From Capitulum mitella (lineage: Eukaryota; Arthropoda; Thecostraca; Pollicipedomorpha; Pollicipedidae): a DNA stretch of 64,000 nt. The position numbers and the translations under genes are program-made. A model generated the notes under the pieces. The model ran no database searches. It saw nothing but the letters and a program-made list of their open reading frames with translations, and was not told the origin of the DNA. Each line of letters begins with the position of its first letter. The stretch's first letter is position 1. The stretch covers positions 31,003,006 through 31,067,005 of the forward strand of contig CP099840.1 in assembly GCA_030062745.1 (NCBI GenBank), written 5' to 3'. This document shows, in pieces, positions 12,725 through 23,050 of the stretch.

Positions 12725-15700
12725 CTCCCTCCCTCCCTCCCTCCCTCCCTCCCTCCCTCCCTCCCTCCCTCTCTCTCTCTCTCTCTCTCTGAGCGGCGCC
12801 GCAGATAGTCGGACGGCAGATCCTCGGCGAGTCCATCTAAGCCGCTCTCCCAGAGGATTCACTCTGCGGGCAAGGCGTGGCTGAGCCGAGCGGCTACGGA
12901 AAAGGTGCAAATCCAGACTACATTTCACAAGCAGTGTACATCTGCAATGAATGGTAATCCAGGAGGCAAAAACCAAAATGGTTACATAATCAGTATTGTG
13001 TAGGAAAGTAAAAGTGCGGCAAGGTAGCAAGAAATGGTTGCCCATTCAAAGGGGTAAGGCATGTAAGAGGGACGAGAGTGAAGGAAATATCTCAGACACC
13101 TTGAAAAACCCCGCACTAACTGCTCACAGGCTCTTTTTCGATCAAACACGTATTTAAAGAGCAAGTCGGTAGCCCCAGCAGTATACTTTCTTACCCGCGC
13201 CCGACTGGCAGTCGGCGCCGACCACGCTCGACTGGGGGGTTGACCACCCCCCCCCCCCTACTCAGGAACGGCTGGCTGCACGACAAAAACAAGCAGAACG
13301 TTGGGAAACTAGTAACAAGTACAGCCCGAAGCTGTTCTCATTTTTACCTCTGGATAATATGCAAGCCATTTACGCCATATCTGTTTTTTCACAGTCGACT
13401 GCATGAAACCGAGAAGCGGTCTGGATCTCAGGGACTGTGATTAGCAAAGTAAAAATTCACAAATACTGATATGCGCATAATTTCTCTGATCTGTGTAATA
13501 TATACGCCGAAACGTTGAGTTAAAGATGCAGCGATTTTCGCGCCGACTGCCGGCGGGCACCCTAGCCGAACGCGGCATAAAATTAACGGGAACCAATTTT
13601 TGCGTACCTTTATTTTCTCGATATAGGCCTTTCCATGTAACATTTCGTAACCCCCGTGTTCTTGTAATGGTTTATCATACTTGCGTTTTGGAAAAACTCA
13701 GTAGTTATCAATGTACACCACTGGCGAAGCCTTATTCGCGAGTCTGCTTGTTTCCAAAGTATGCAATTTTTAGCTTTTTGAGCTTCTTGGTATTACTCAC
13801 AAATGTGCGAGCCAATTCTGACATTTTCTACCCGTTGAACATTCGCAGCCGATTTTGACAACAGCGCATTTTGGCTTGCAACAGTTCTTCGTGGCCTGAC
13901 CTCAGGTCAATGGCTGGAAGTCATTGATACTTTGTCCATCGACGGTACAGGGATGTCTACATCACGTAACACTAAAATGCTACAAAAATATTGTCAAATT
14001 CCGAAAAAAACACATGTCTTGAAAAAGGAGTTGGCCTTACGGCAATGACCCGGAAAATTTCCAAAAATCCGATATAGCATATTTGTTGCATTCATCAAGG
14101 TCTCTAATCCCTGAAATTTCTACTGTGATATCATGCTTTCCGAAAAAGTTACAGCGTGCTAAACTTCTCTCACGCTTGACCTGTTCCAGGTCAGACATCT
14201 GACTTGACCTGAGGTCAAAACTGCGACATATGGTGTAAAAATGATCCAGCAAAAAGTCACAAAGCTTCGTGGCCCTACGTTCGTTACTTCTCTCGCAATG
14301 TTCGAAAAACTTCGGGGGGACGGTCAACTGTCCCCCCCCCCCAGTCGGAAGTGGGTCAAGCTGAGCTGAAATGAGAATGACGAGTATTACGACTGCCTTC
14401 CCAAGAGAAGTCCCAATGTTTGCAATGTCTGCAACAACAAAATCCAATGACACCATTTTCCACAGGCGCCGAGCAACACGCCGTGTCTGTTAACGCCATT
14501 CACAGGTGTTTCAGTCGGCTGTCTGACGTGGTCCAGAACATATTGGCGCCCTGCTACTGCGTTATCGCTCCCGTTTCCTGACAGCTCAGCCGCTGTGCTT
14601 CGGGAGGGCTGCCAGTCGTGATGTTTGCTGTTTTGATGCTGCCACCCAATACACCCACAGAAGCTCAAAGAGTACGTCCTAGGCTAAATGACGGCCATAC
14701 GACACTCAGATAGTGCTTCGGAGAACTCCAGAAGACTCTTGTTTCGCACATGCACTACATATTCCAAACACTTCCTGTTTTGGAAGAGGTCAACAGATAA
14801 CTGAGGATACTAGTCAACACATCGCCGAGAAACTCACTGGGAAGGGATGTGCTCGGAGTTTTCAGGCCGGGATGTGAGAAGATCCATATTCAACAACGTG
14901 CTAAAACGCGCGAGGAATTCGGCTGAATGCCGCTGATTTTTCGCCCTCGTATCAGACACGGAGGAATTCGTATCAGACTGGTCTCTCCTCGCTGGCCATC
15001 ATTTGATTTGTTGAATGCGTCATCACATTTCAACGCCAGGGGTCTGGCAAACAAGGGTGCGCATAATGACAGATCAATACTACGCAAGAGTCGCGAGTTC
15101 GGTAACAGGGAGGACCAATCAGTAGCACAAATATCAGCCCGGTAACTCGATGAACTGAACAATGACGTCAGCCATGTCCCGTCCGGCCAGCCGCACTCAC
15201 TGTGGAACCCGTCCAGCACGAGGATCTTGCCGAAGTCGCGCGTGCGCACCACCTGAACGTGCTGGTAGGGTGTGACCTCGTCAAAGATGGTCTCCAGGAT
15301 GCCATACTCCAGCAGCCGCTCGTCTGGGGGCAGGAAAAACTTGGTGGTGCTGGACAGCACTCGTTTAAGGGACGTAGCCATGGGGGTCATGCCCCCTCCC
15401 CCGAGCCAAGCAGTCTACACTAGATATAAGGTGATTTCGCAGGAATATGTAATAGCGATCATATATATTTTGCGAACGCAAACATTACATGTTTTGCTGT
15501 GCGTTAAGTATGAGGTAAATTACATAAAATGGCTACTTTTTTCTTGCAAATTTCGTCATATGCCAGTGGCATATCACAAAATTTGACATTTGTCCCCCCC
15601 CCTCTGAGGAAAATCCTGGCTACATGCCTGACTCGTCTCTTCGCTTCATCGCGACGAAGTCCACAGAAGCGATTTCGTTCCAATCAACGAGCAGCACCAA

Positions 15701-18700
15701 AACATGCCACACAAATAGCGTTAACTGAGCAACCCGGCGAACGTCGAAGACGGACCACGCCTTGTTAGGAGCCCCCAGTCCCAGTTCTCCGGGCGGCTCG
15801 ACGGTTTGACGCGACCGTCACGGATCAGTGGCGGAGCCCGGCCGGCCGGCGGTCGTCACCTGACGTGTAGAAGTAGGTGTCGATGTCCCTGCCGCGGTGC
15901 AGAGGCAGGATCGCCTTGCCCCGCCGAGCTCCGATCTTCTCGCGGATGTTCTTCTCCAGCGCCAGCAGCTCCTGCGAAGGCGGAGAGGGCGCCGATGTTA
16001 CACGATATGACGGCCCGTCGACGCACTGGCGCGCGGGCAAACGCAGAACGGAGTAATAAGTGGTGATTTGCCAGAGCTCACATGCGTGTCTGCATGTCCG
16101 TGCGAATGCACGGACATGCAGATTCTACAGCGGTCACAGCTGACCGAAACTCTTGATATGTGCCGAACACAAGTCTGATGTACCTTGTCTCGATATGCAT
16201 TATTCATGTTTTTTCCGCTCCTTTTTACATACCATATTCATACAAGCATACACATGCAGCTGTCATTATGCATGTTTTACATGACTTAGGTGACATTCTG
16301 GTGGATTTTAAGTCCTGAAATCTATTTCAAGAGACAAAGGCTATTTTCAAAAGTGAATACCTGGCGTGGACAGGATTAAACTTGAAGCATTTAGAAAATA
16401 TACTGAAATACGGTTAAAAACAATGACACAACCTTGCTAGAATAGTTATAGTAGCATGCCATCCAGATTCTCTAGCTACCTTCTACGAATCTGAAGAATC
16501 TGAAAAACAAACCATTGATGCAAACGTTAAAATTATTGCAATGTCTAACAAATCCTAAAACCGTCTGTGACCAGCTCCACACCAGATCCCTTCATAGACA
16601 GCTGCTGTATTTTGGACAGTTCCATGATCAAATGTCTGAAAACCAACTACTCAAGGATGAGGAAAAGATCTCAACACACCGCACCCAGATTCATCATGTC
16701 AGTGACGGAAATGAACACAACTTGGAACAATCACACCAGCTTCAAATCCAAATCAGCCAAAGTGAAAGTACAAAAAAAAAATCCGACAATGAATACGACT
16801 GAAACGAAAAAATAGCCCAAATGACCAACAAAGCGTGATACAGACAACACCGGAAATGTTTCTTCACAAAACCTCGAAAACCGCGCGAAAACACGGTGAA
16901 ACCGTGTTTTCTTTGTGTGGGACAAACACGGTTTCACCACAAACACGGTGAAACCGTGTTTGTGGGAGCCCTGACGGCCGTGGGATATCAAGAGCGAGGC
17001 GAAAATCACATCCGATAGCGGAGAAAGGAGAAGACATCAGAAATACCTGCGGTATCCCTGTATCATAAAGGCGACACTTTTGCACCCATTCGACTAGTGA
17101 TTGCGCTCAGACAACCATCAAGTACTCGGCATCATCTATCCTGAAGTGGACCAATCGCCAGGGTTTTGTTACAACACGGTGACAAAGCTGCCCGACAACG
17201 AACAACACCAAGCATCACGATCTGCCCTCGGGTTAAGGAGCAAACAGGACAAAACGACGGCCGAGAATAATTCCATGTGTCGTGCATGCAATCAAGTGCC
17301 CAGAGGTGGTTTCTGTAGTTTCATCTTTTGGCAGTCAGCAGTTATCGGCGACACGACTTTCTTCTTCACCTCGCCACATCATAACGCTATGGAAGGCCAG
17401 GTGAAGGAGGGCGTGGAGGAACGCACTGGTAGCTTCTCAGCAGTACCGATAGTCCAATGCTACAAAAACTGGAACGAAATGGCGTGTTGTCCCTTCCACC
17501 TTTATTACACCCATGTCAAATGATAAATATTGAAAAGAGTGTCAACTACAGGCGTGACCAAATAGGCTGACGCAACTCAACGAGCCAAAGTGAGCACTTA
17601 TCAACGAACCAGCGGTCTGGAGCGCGTCCACACATACACAGGCTTCGGCCGCATAAACAAAGACGAAATGTCACCATAACAGATGCCATAGCAGCCAAGG
17701 CAGAGCTGTACCGACATGACACATCTGCCATTTGATAGGGCGAGCTGGATGTGCGCCGGCTCCCAGCCAACACAGGAGACCGGGGACACGAACTGAGAGC
17801 TCCGTTGCATGTCAACATTTCCCAAGATTACGGGCAAATGACTGCTGACTGAAGGCTGAATAGTAGCAGGCCCGTAAAGGAAACTTTCTCCTTTGGTCAA
17901 AGTAATACAAATAGACCTGGTTGGTCGCAAAATGCAACTTATAACGTATTCAGAGCTCGTTTTTCTGAGACATGTCTAGAAGTATAAAAAATGTAACCAA
18001 TTTGTCCTGCAGCCCTCCACCGACACCACGGAACAAGGGCATGCGCATGCCTTTAAGACCATTTAATATACGTAAATAGGACACGGCAGGGTAAGACATA
18101 CGATAAATCCGCGGGAAATCGCCTTCAATCTTCGTAATTCCAAAGTTTTGAGATATTACCTACTTTGCAGATTAACTTCTAAGACAACAGGCTACAACCT
18201 GGCTACCCCAGCTCAAAATAGCGTCAAAATAGACCATGTCCTTGAACACCTGCTAATAAATGAAGGCGACTATTAGCACTGCGTCCCCATCCCGTTGGCG
18301 TACGCACCAGAAGCAGGAAATGCCCGTCAATTTGGGTGGTCGGCCATTATTCTGTTCTTTCGCGATCTACGTCGCACATCACCACCCAGTGAAAACGCCT
18401 TGCGTCCCGCGTAGAAAAAAAAACAGTCGTGAAAAGACGCTAAGTTCTTTCATGTTCGGGTTAAGGACCCCCTGACCTTCCAAACGCCCCTGTGTCCTCG
18501 TCACGTCCGAGTCAGGACTGTTTATCGGCGGCACTCGGGGGGCGTATCGACCACAGGGCCAAACAGCCGCCCTCGTCTTACTCCCGAACACGGCATAAAC
18601 AGCCCGAAAATAGTCTGAACTTTCCCTGACGGCCGTTCCGAGCCAGCAGACCGCCGCCGCCACCCACGGTCCGTCCTACCCGGTTCTCCATGATGAAGCT

Positions 18701-19626
18701 GTCGCCGTAGTTTTCGATCTGCAGCGAGATGAGGCCGCTCCGGTGGCCTCGCAGCGTAACAAACGTCTCGTTGGCGGCCGAGTAGTTCATGAGGAAGCCG
18801 CCGGTAGGCGTCAGGTCCTCGATCAGCCGCGTCAGGCCGGGCACCGCCGCGCCCACCACCTCCTCCATCCGCTGGTGCAGCGTGGCGCACTCCACTGGGC
18901 AACACCGGGTAACATGTCGGCTGGTGCAGACCGCGGGTAACGCTGGACCGGCCGGGCTCTGACACTCCGCACCGCCGACTCAGGGTGCACAAAACTGATG
19001 CAGATCACCCCCCAGTTATAGTCTGCTAATCGTTACGCCAGCGATCTAGGCGTACATCTGGCTGAAGAACATCGCAGGGAGACACAAACGGGTCTTTTAA
19101 TTGCTTAGGAGATTAACGAGCATTTGGTTATCGTGTTGAACTTGGGACGACTGAACATGCATCGTAATGAAAAAAGAACAGAATTCAGAAGGAATTAAGA
19201 AGTACATGAAAAATGCCAAGGCTAAAAACTATATAGTCAATTTTGGAAAAAAGTCGACAAAAAAACTTATCACAATAACTCATAAGATAATCTTTAGGTT
19301 CTCTCGGTCTGCACTCACAGTCGAGACTTCATCTTAGCCTCCCGCAGTTTTTATCATTGTATTTTACGGAAGCAGCATGCATATGAAAATAATTCTCAAA
19401 ACGAAGACATATACTCGTCTGACAACAAAAATGAGAAAAGGCCTCAAACATGGAAGACAGGGCATTCGATGACCAAAAAAAATTCAACGCCAAGTTCGAG
19501 CAAGAAAGGGGAAAACGCGCGGGCACGCTAGAGGATGGACCGGCGACCACGGCGGCCGCGCTCACCTGGGTTGGTGACGACCACCGGGTCGACGCTGAAG
19601 TCGAGCAGGGCCGTGTTGAAAGACAT
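10651..19626 (-). CDS. SMS: Spermine synthase gene, seven exons, C-terminal exon not found
   Basis: Spermine synthase transfers an aminopropyl group from decarboxylated S-adenosylmethionine to spermidine, making spermine in the cytosol. Exons, in transcript order: 19626-19566, 18894-18680, 15971-15860, 15323-15201, 12570-12422, 11705-11616, 10842-10651. All junctions are GT-AG and the phases chain into 942 nt (314 codons) without a stop. An N-terminal domain (about 1-92) precedes the catalytic domain. GGGDGG at 198-203 is the nucleotide-binding loop and includes the catalytic Asp (D201). The second catalytic Asp lies in FYDLSDIP (D276). The motifs [15 protein letters not shown] and DLIYTESLM are typical of the family. 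The start is the ATG at 19626 with A at -3; the frame stays open upstream to another ATG at 19788, so a longer N terminus is possible. Animal enzymes are about 365 residues, so roughly 50 C-terminal residues are missing after the donor at 10650. Identification rests on motif recognition and is secure. Confidence 0.93.
11616..11705 (-). CDS. SMS: SMS exon 6
   Basis: 90 nt, 30 codons, both ends in phase 0: [20 protein letters not shown] followed by [10 protein letters not shown]. Preceded by VTMVE, this gives the MVEID motif whose acidic residue binds the cofactor. The acceptor is GCCCTCAG|ATTG and the donor AAG|GTAACC. Confidence 0.94.
12422..12570 (-). CDS. SMS: SMS exon 5, GGGDGG cofactor loop
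   Basis: 149 nt encoding [20 protein letters not shown], then [19 protein letters not shown] and a segment ending FVTMVE. It holds the decarboxylated-SAM-binding glycine loop with the first catalytic Asp. The acceptor is GGCCGCAG|ACATG and the donor GAG|GTGTGT. A long GA tract (sense strand) lies about 40 bp upstream of the acceptor. Confidence 0.95.
12611..12790. repeat. CT/GA tract of about 180 bp in SMS intron 4
   Basis: A nearly pure polypyrimidine run on the plus strand: CT repeats, a central block of CCCT repeats at about 12725-12770, then CT again. On the SMS sense strand it is a polypurine (GA/GGGA) tract about 40 bp upstream of the exon 5 acceptor. It yields spurious Arg-Glu frames. 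Confidence 0.97.
13229..14347 (+). mobile_element. 1.1-kb terminal-inverted-repeat element, copy A
   Basis: The left end CGACTGGGGGG...TTGACCACCCCCC is matched in inverted orientation by the right end, which ends in CCCCCCAGTCG. The interior has no transposase frame. From about 13475 the interior aligns with copy B at 52407-53559 in opposite orientation; for example the block ATACGCCGAAACGTTGAGTT is shared. The copy sits in SMS intron 4. It is best read as a non-autonomous DNA transposon. The target duplication is not resolved. Confidence 0.75.
15201..15323 (-). CDS. SMS: SMS exon 4, start of catalytic domain
   Basis: 123 nt encoding [20 protein letters not shown], then [20 protein letters not shown]. 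The acceptor is CTGCCCCCAG|ACG and the donor CACA|GTGAGT. An in-frame ATG further upstream lies inside the intron and is not the gene start. Confidence 0.93.
15860..15971 (-). CDS. SMS: SMS exon 3, linker to catalytic domain
   Basis: 112 nt encoding about residues 93-129 ([20 protein letters not shown]... to DTYFYTS). The acceptor is CTTCGCAG|GAGC and the donor TCAG|GTGACG. DxYFYTSDERLLEY corresponds to the DRYWPTADGRLVEY-type segment opening the catalytic half. Confidence 0.9.
16089..16122. repeat. Perfect short hairpin, 15-bp arms
   Basis: TCTGCATGTCCGTGC, then loop GAAT, then the exact reverse complement. It lies in SMS intron 2. It is too short for an ordinary microRNA precursor. Confidence 0.9.
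16888..16964. repeat. Nested palindromes, AACACGGT-GAA-ACCGTGTT type
   Basis: Three copies of one palindromic core in 77 bp, within SMS intron 2. The first (16888-16910) has 10-bp arms. The third (16938-16964) is a 27-nt palindrome with CACAAACACGGT arms around GAA. The middle copy overlaps the third in inverted orientation. It resembles a transposon end or a protein-binding cluster. Confidence 0.85.
18680..18894 (-). CDS. SMS: SMS exon 2, N-terminal domain
   Basis: 215 nt encoding residues 21-92, including [20 protein letters not shown] and [19 protein letters not shown]. The acceptor is TTGCCCAG|TGGAG and the donor CGG|GTAGGA. This is the N-terminal domain that animal spermine synthases carry and spermidine synthases lack. 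Confidence 0.88.
19566..19626 (-). CDS. SMS: SMS exon 1 (coding part)
   Basis: It encodes residues 1-20 ([14 protein letters not shown]...) and leaves one base to the next exon. The donor is CCAG|GTGAGC. The L-D-F near the start resembles the N terminus of animal spermine synthases. The in-frame sequence above the ATG is GC-rich and low in conservation signals, so it is taken as 5' UTR. Confidence 0.8.
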
Positions 19627-19749
19627 GCTGACTGTTCTGGCCGGCGACGATCTGCGGACTGGCTCAGCGGCTGCTGCGTCTGATGCCTGCAAGGCCGCAG
19701 GCGGACTGTTTACTGCAGCGGTGCGCCTCACGGGTCCACGGCCGCCTCC

Positions 19750-19912
19750 CCGCCGCCCGGTCCAACCGTTCCTCCACGACCAGACCAACGGCCCCTAGAC
19801 GCCCCGACCAAAGGCCCCTCAACGCCCGACCAACAGTCTCTCAATGCCCAGTCCAACCGCCCCTCACTGTCCGAACCAACGGTCATTCAACGCCCGGCCA
19901 GCGGTGGTAGGG
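19750..19912. repeat. Degenerate tandem repeat upstream of SMS
   Basis: About five diverged units of around 30 bp, each with a form of CCCGACCAACGGCCCCTCAA. It lies 120-290 bp upstream of the SMS start codon, where the promoter or 5' UTR is expected. No TATA box is evident. Confidence 0.6.
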
Positions 19913-20490
19913 TGAGGGATAAAAAGAAACACGTCTCTGAGCTGAGAAGACCCGGCACACCTATTCTACAAGAAAATGTAACCTAGCAACTCTTTCGGTG
20001 TGCGTACATTATGTGATACTGGCCAGAGCTGTCGGTTTCGGCCAGTTTGTTCCAACACGCCGATCTCGTCATGGTATGACTAGTCCAAAGTTGCATGCCA
20101 GTCCTGTTAACGATCTAAAATCGAGACAAAAAAAAAAACGCTTAGTTTACCGCTTTTTGGTAACGTAGCATCAAACCAGGCCATTAGTTCTTCAAACAAA
20201 CAACACTCACGTCTGAAGCTTCTCTCTAAAAATGTCACTTTCTATAACAGACAGGGGTTTTGTTGGTCACTGTCCAGCAACAGACTGCTCAGGATCCCCC
20301 ACTGCTTCGGACCGTTCATTAACATAACGAATGTGATGGGACAACCAAATCTCTGCACGTGTGACTGATATGACATCACTTCGTTATATACGTCCAACAA
20401 GAGTTGGACCAAATGGATAGGACCAGGATCATAATCTATCGTAAGCAGACTGTGATGTGGACCATGATCCCATTATCCTCGTGATTCTAA
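19913..20490. other. Intergenic, nothing recognised
   Basis: Unique sequence upstream of SMS without clear promoter motifs or repeats. Confidence 0.4.
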
Positions 20491-20496
20491 ACATGA

Positions 20497-20716
20497 ATTT
20501 AATTTGAATATTAATAATATTATATATATATTATTATATAATATTATATAACAAGTAATATAAAATAAATAATATAAATAAATAATATAAAAATATATTC
20601 AAAAAGAAATAATATGAAATAAATAATATAAAAATATAGAAAAAATAATGTAAAATAAATGATATTACATTATAATATTATTTTATTATATATTATATGA
20701 TAATATTATAATTTTG
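20497..20716. repeat. AT-rich low-complexity tract
   Basis: About 220 bp made almost entirely of A and T, in irregular AATATAA and TAATAT steps. Confidence 0.95.
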
Positions 20717-21048
20717 GACAGGAATCTAATTTAATTTTAACATGACGTGATTCTAAACATGAATTTACACTATTCTGGCACTGTATTAGATGGAGAAGGG
20801 TGAGCTACATTGTGCCATGAACTCCACGTGGGAAAGGATTAAAAACACGTAAAAAACTGACATTGAAAATGTTTGGCAAATATCAATATTCATAATGAAA
20901 CGACATTTACAAAACAAGCACACAGATAAATAAAGACTGAAAATAATTATCTTCCCACGATTCACACAGAACAACACAAGAAGGAAACATAAATTAAACA
21001 TATACAAGAAAAAGATCTATGCTACCTAACTACCAGGTTTCTTCCCCA

Positions 21049-21082
21049 TATATAATAGCCTCCACTGGCAGGCTATTATATA
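21049..21082. repeat. Hairpin with 13-bp perfect arms
   Basis: TATATAATAGCCT, an 8-nt loop, then AGGCTATTATATA. It may be the remnant of a small inverted-repeat element; frames across it on both strands show no protein family. Confidence 0.8.
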
Positions 21083-21299
21083 CCGCCCTACCCAAGATAA
21101 CGGTGAAAAAAAAACATAATAATACACAACATTCCAAGGCCTCCGACATTACATTATCTCTTTGGCATTGCAAACTCCACACATCGCGTACAACATACAT
21201 CACATTTAATTTCTTGTACGGAACTAAATGTCTACATCCTACGGATATTACAATCAAACAACAAGAGCAGAAAACAAGTTTCCAGCCTCATGCATTGTT

Positions 21300-22700
21300 G
21301 AAGAAGAAATGCTCTTGAAAGGGGTTTGTTTGAAAAGGCAAAATGGACGTCTTCATCAACAATCGGATTTGCTTGAAAACCACGATACTAGACGTCTTTC
21401 GAACACTGATTCCAAGTACACTGTAATTTGTCCATTAATTACGAGCGAGGCCACACTCCAAGTGAGTTTTAAGTTAAGGCTACGCCGCGCGTGATTGCAA
21501 TGTCATGCCCTCTTTTTCGTAAGACCCGGGATCACATCAAATTCAGCCCACTGCGGAACAACGAACGAGCTACGCCACTAGGTCTCGCAACACACGAAAA
21601 ACGTCACGTAAACCCCTGAAAACTGTCAGTCCATCCTACAAGTCACGTAAAAAGTATCTCCGGAAGTACCCAGCTGCTAGCTTTAGCTGTTATATATAGC
21701 TGCTGTTTATCATAGATCTTATTGTATTACAAAAAAGCTACCTTTTATCTTGCTTCAACTAGCACTGAGTCAGATTAAGCGGCCTGCCCGGCCCGTCCGG
21801 CCATAATGTTTCCTGGAGACTGATAACTTCGCAAGCACAGAGCACCAGATCATAAGCTTTCCACTAGAAGAAAGCACAATTCTTTAAATCTTCTGTATTT
21901 GCATTTCCAGTGCGTCAATTTGCAAGCTCTTGCTTCCATATTACTATTCTAGCATTAATGTTTTCGTTCTCCACTTATTTTCCACGGGTGTTTCTGAACC
22001 TCTCAGCAGCAGCTGCCATTAACACCGTGACCAGGCACGACATTTAAACTTGTAATTCTTTTGATGGAAAACACTGAAATAGACACATAAATATCATTTT
22101 GTACTGCAAAATGCGTCACGGGAAAGCAATGATGCATGTCGCAAGAAAGTCGGCCTCGCTCTCGTCACGCACCTCACAAAGCGTCTTAATGGCATTTTCA
22201 ATGGGACTTTCATGCATAAAATTGGACTCGAATGATATGGACATATAACGCGTATGTTAAAACGCATGCTGCTGGTTTAACAAATATTGTCGCCTGATGT
22301 GGAGGATATACAACATAACACGAGACACGCTTACGTCTTCTCTCATGATCTGACGTCTACTTCACCCAAACACATTTCTAACACATCTATCTATGTGCTG
22401 ACCTCGTGTTATACGCCGCTGGTGCTAGTCGTTCCAGCCGTTATTGCGGCGCAAGCCGATCTTTCCACCCAAGTCACTCGATCCCAATGGAACCACACTG
22501 TACAGGCTGCACGCCTACCGAGCTGCCGGTCGTCCGCGGTTTATGCGACTGCTCGTCGACGTCCCATCACGAAATTTTGTGCACACCTCCATTTAGGCAT
22601 CCATTTTCACCGAGTCATCACACGGCCGTTTTAGGGAGCAACAATTTTTTAACCCATGCCGCCGTATTTACATCTATTACCATCACAATTTCTAAACACA
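21300..22700. other. Intergenic, nothing recognised
   Basis: Unique-looking sequence; its open frames have no convincing coding character. Confidence 0.4.
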
Positions 22701-22719
22701 GCTACTTGAAAGCATGTCG

Positions 22720-23050
22720 TATGCCTTTTGGTTGGGGCGCCTCCATTCACGCTCCATTCATGGGCCTTTCGCCACTTTGGGACCCCTCTCGCGGTCCTCG
22801 GGACTCCTGGGGAGTTTCCGGGGTCCTACTGTCTATCTTAGGGGCCATTTTGATGTCTCAGTCTCATTAATCCTCCCGGAGGCCCTCTGACTGCACCAGG
22901 AACCTTCAGTTTTTTCACACAGGTTCGTAAAACCAATTCGAGGCCCCTGACATTCCAGGGCCATTATGCTGTCCTAGGGACTCAGTCCTCATCTCCATCG
23001 TCTCAGGAACCTTGTGACCCTTCTAGCGGTCTCAGGCGCAATCTGCGTAA
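22720..23050 (+). repeat. Diverged inverted repeat pair, left copy
   Basis: A stretch rich in GGGGCC and GGAGGCCC steps. The segment GGCCCTCTGACTGCACCAGG near 22880 matches, inverted, a segment at about 24415-24450. The pair is separated by about 1.2 kb and is old. Confidence 0.55.

Noticed and set aside
12107..13045. 312-codon minus-strand frame joining an SMS-like segment to Arg-Glu repeats
   Set aside because: Only 12570-12422 is coding; the rest is the intron read through the GA tract.
21030..21257. Minus-strand frame considered as a reverse-transcriptase fragment
   Set aside because: No catalytic motif; both strands are open and the segment contains a hairpin.
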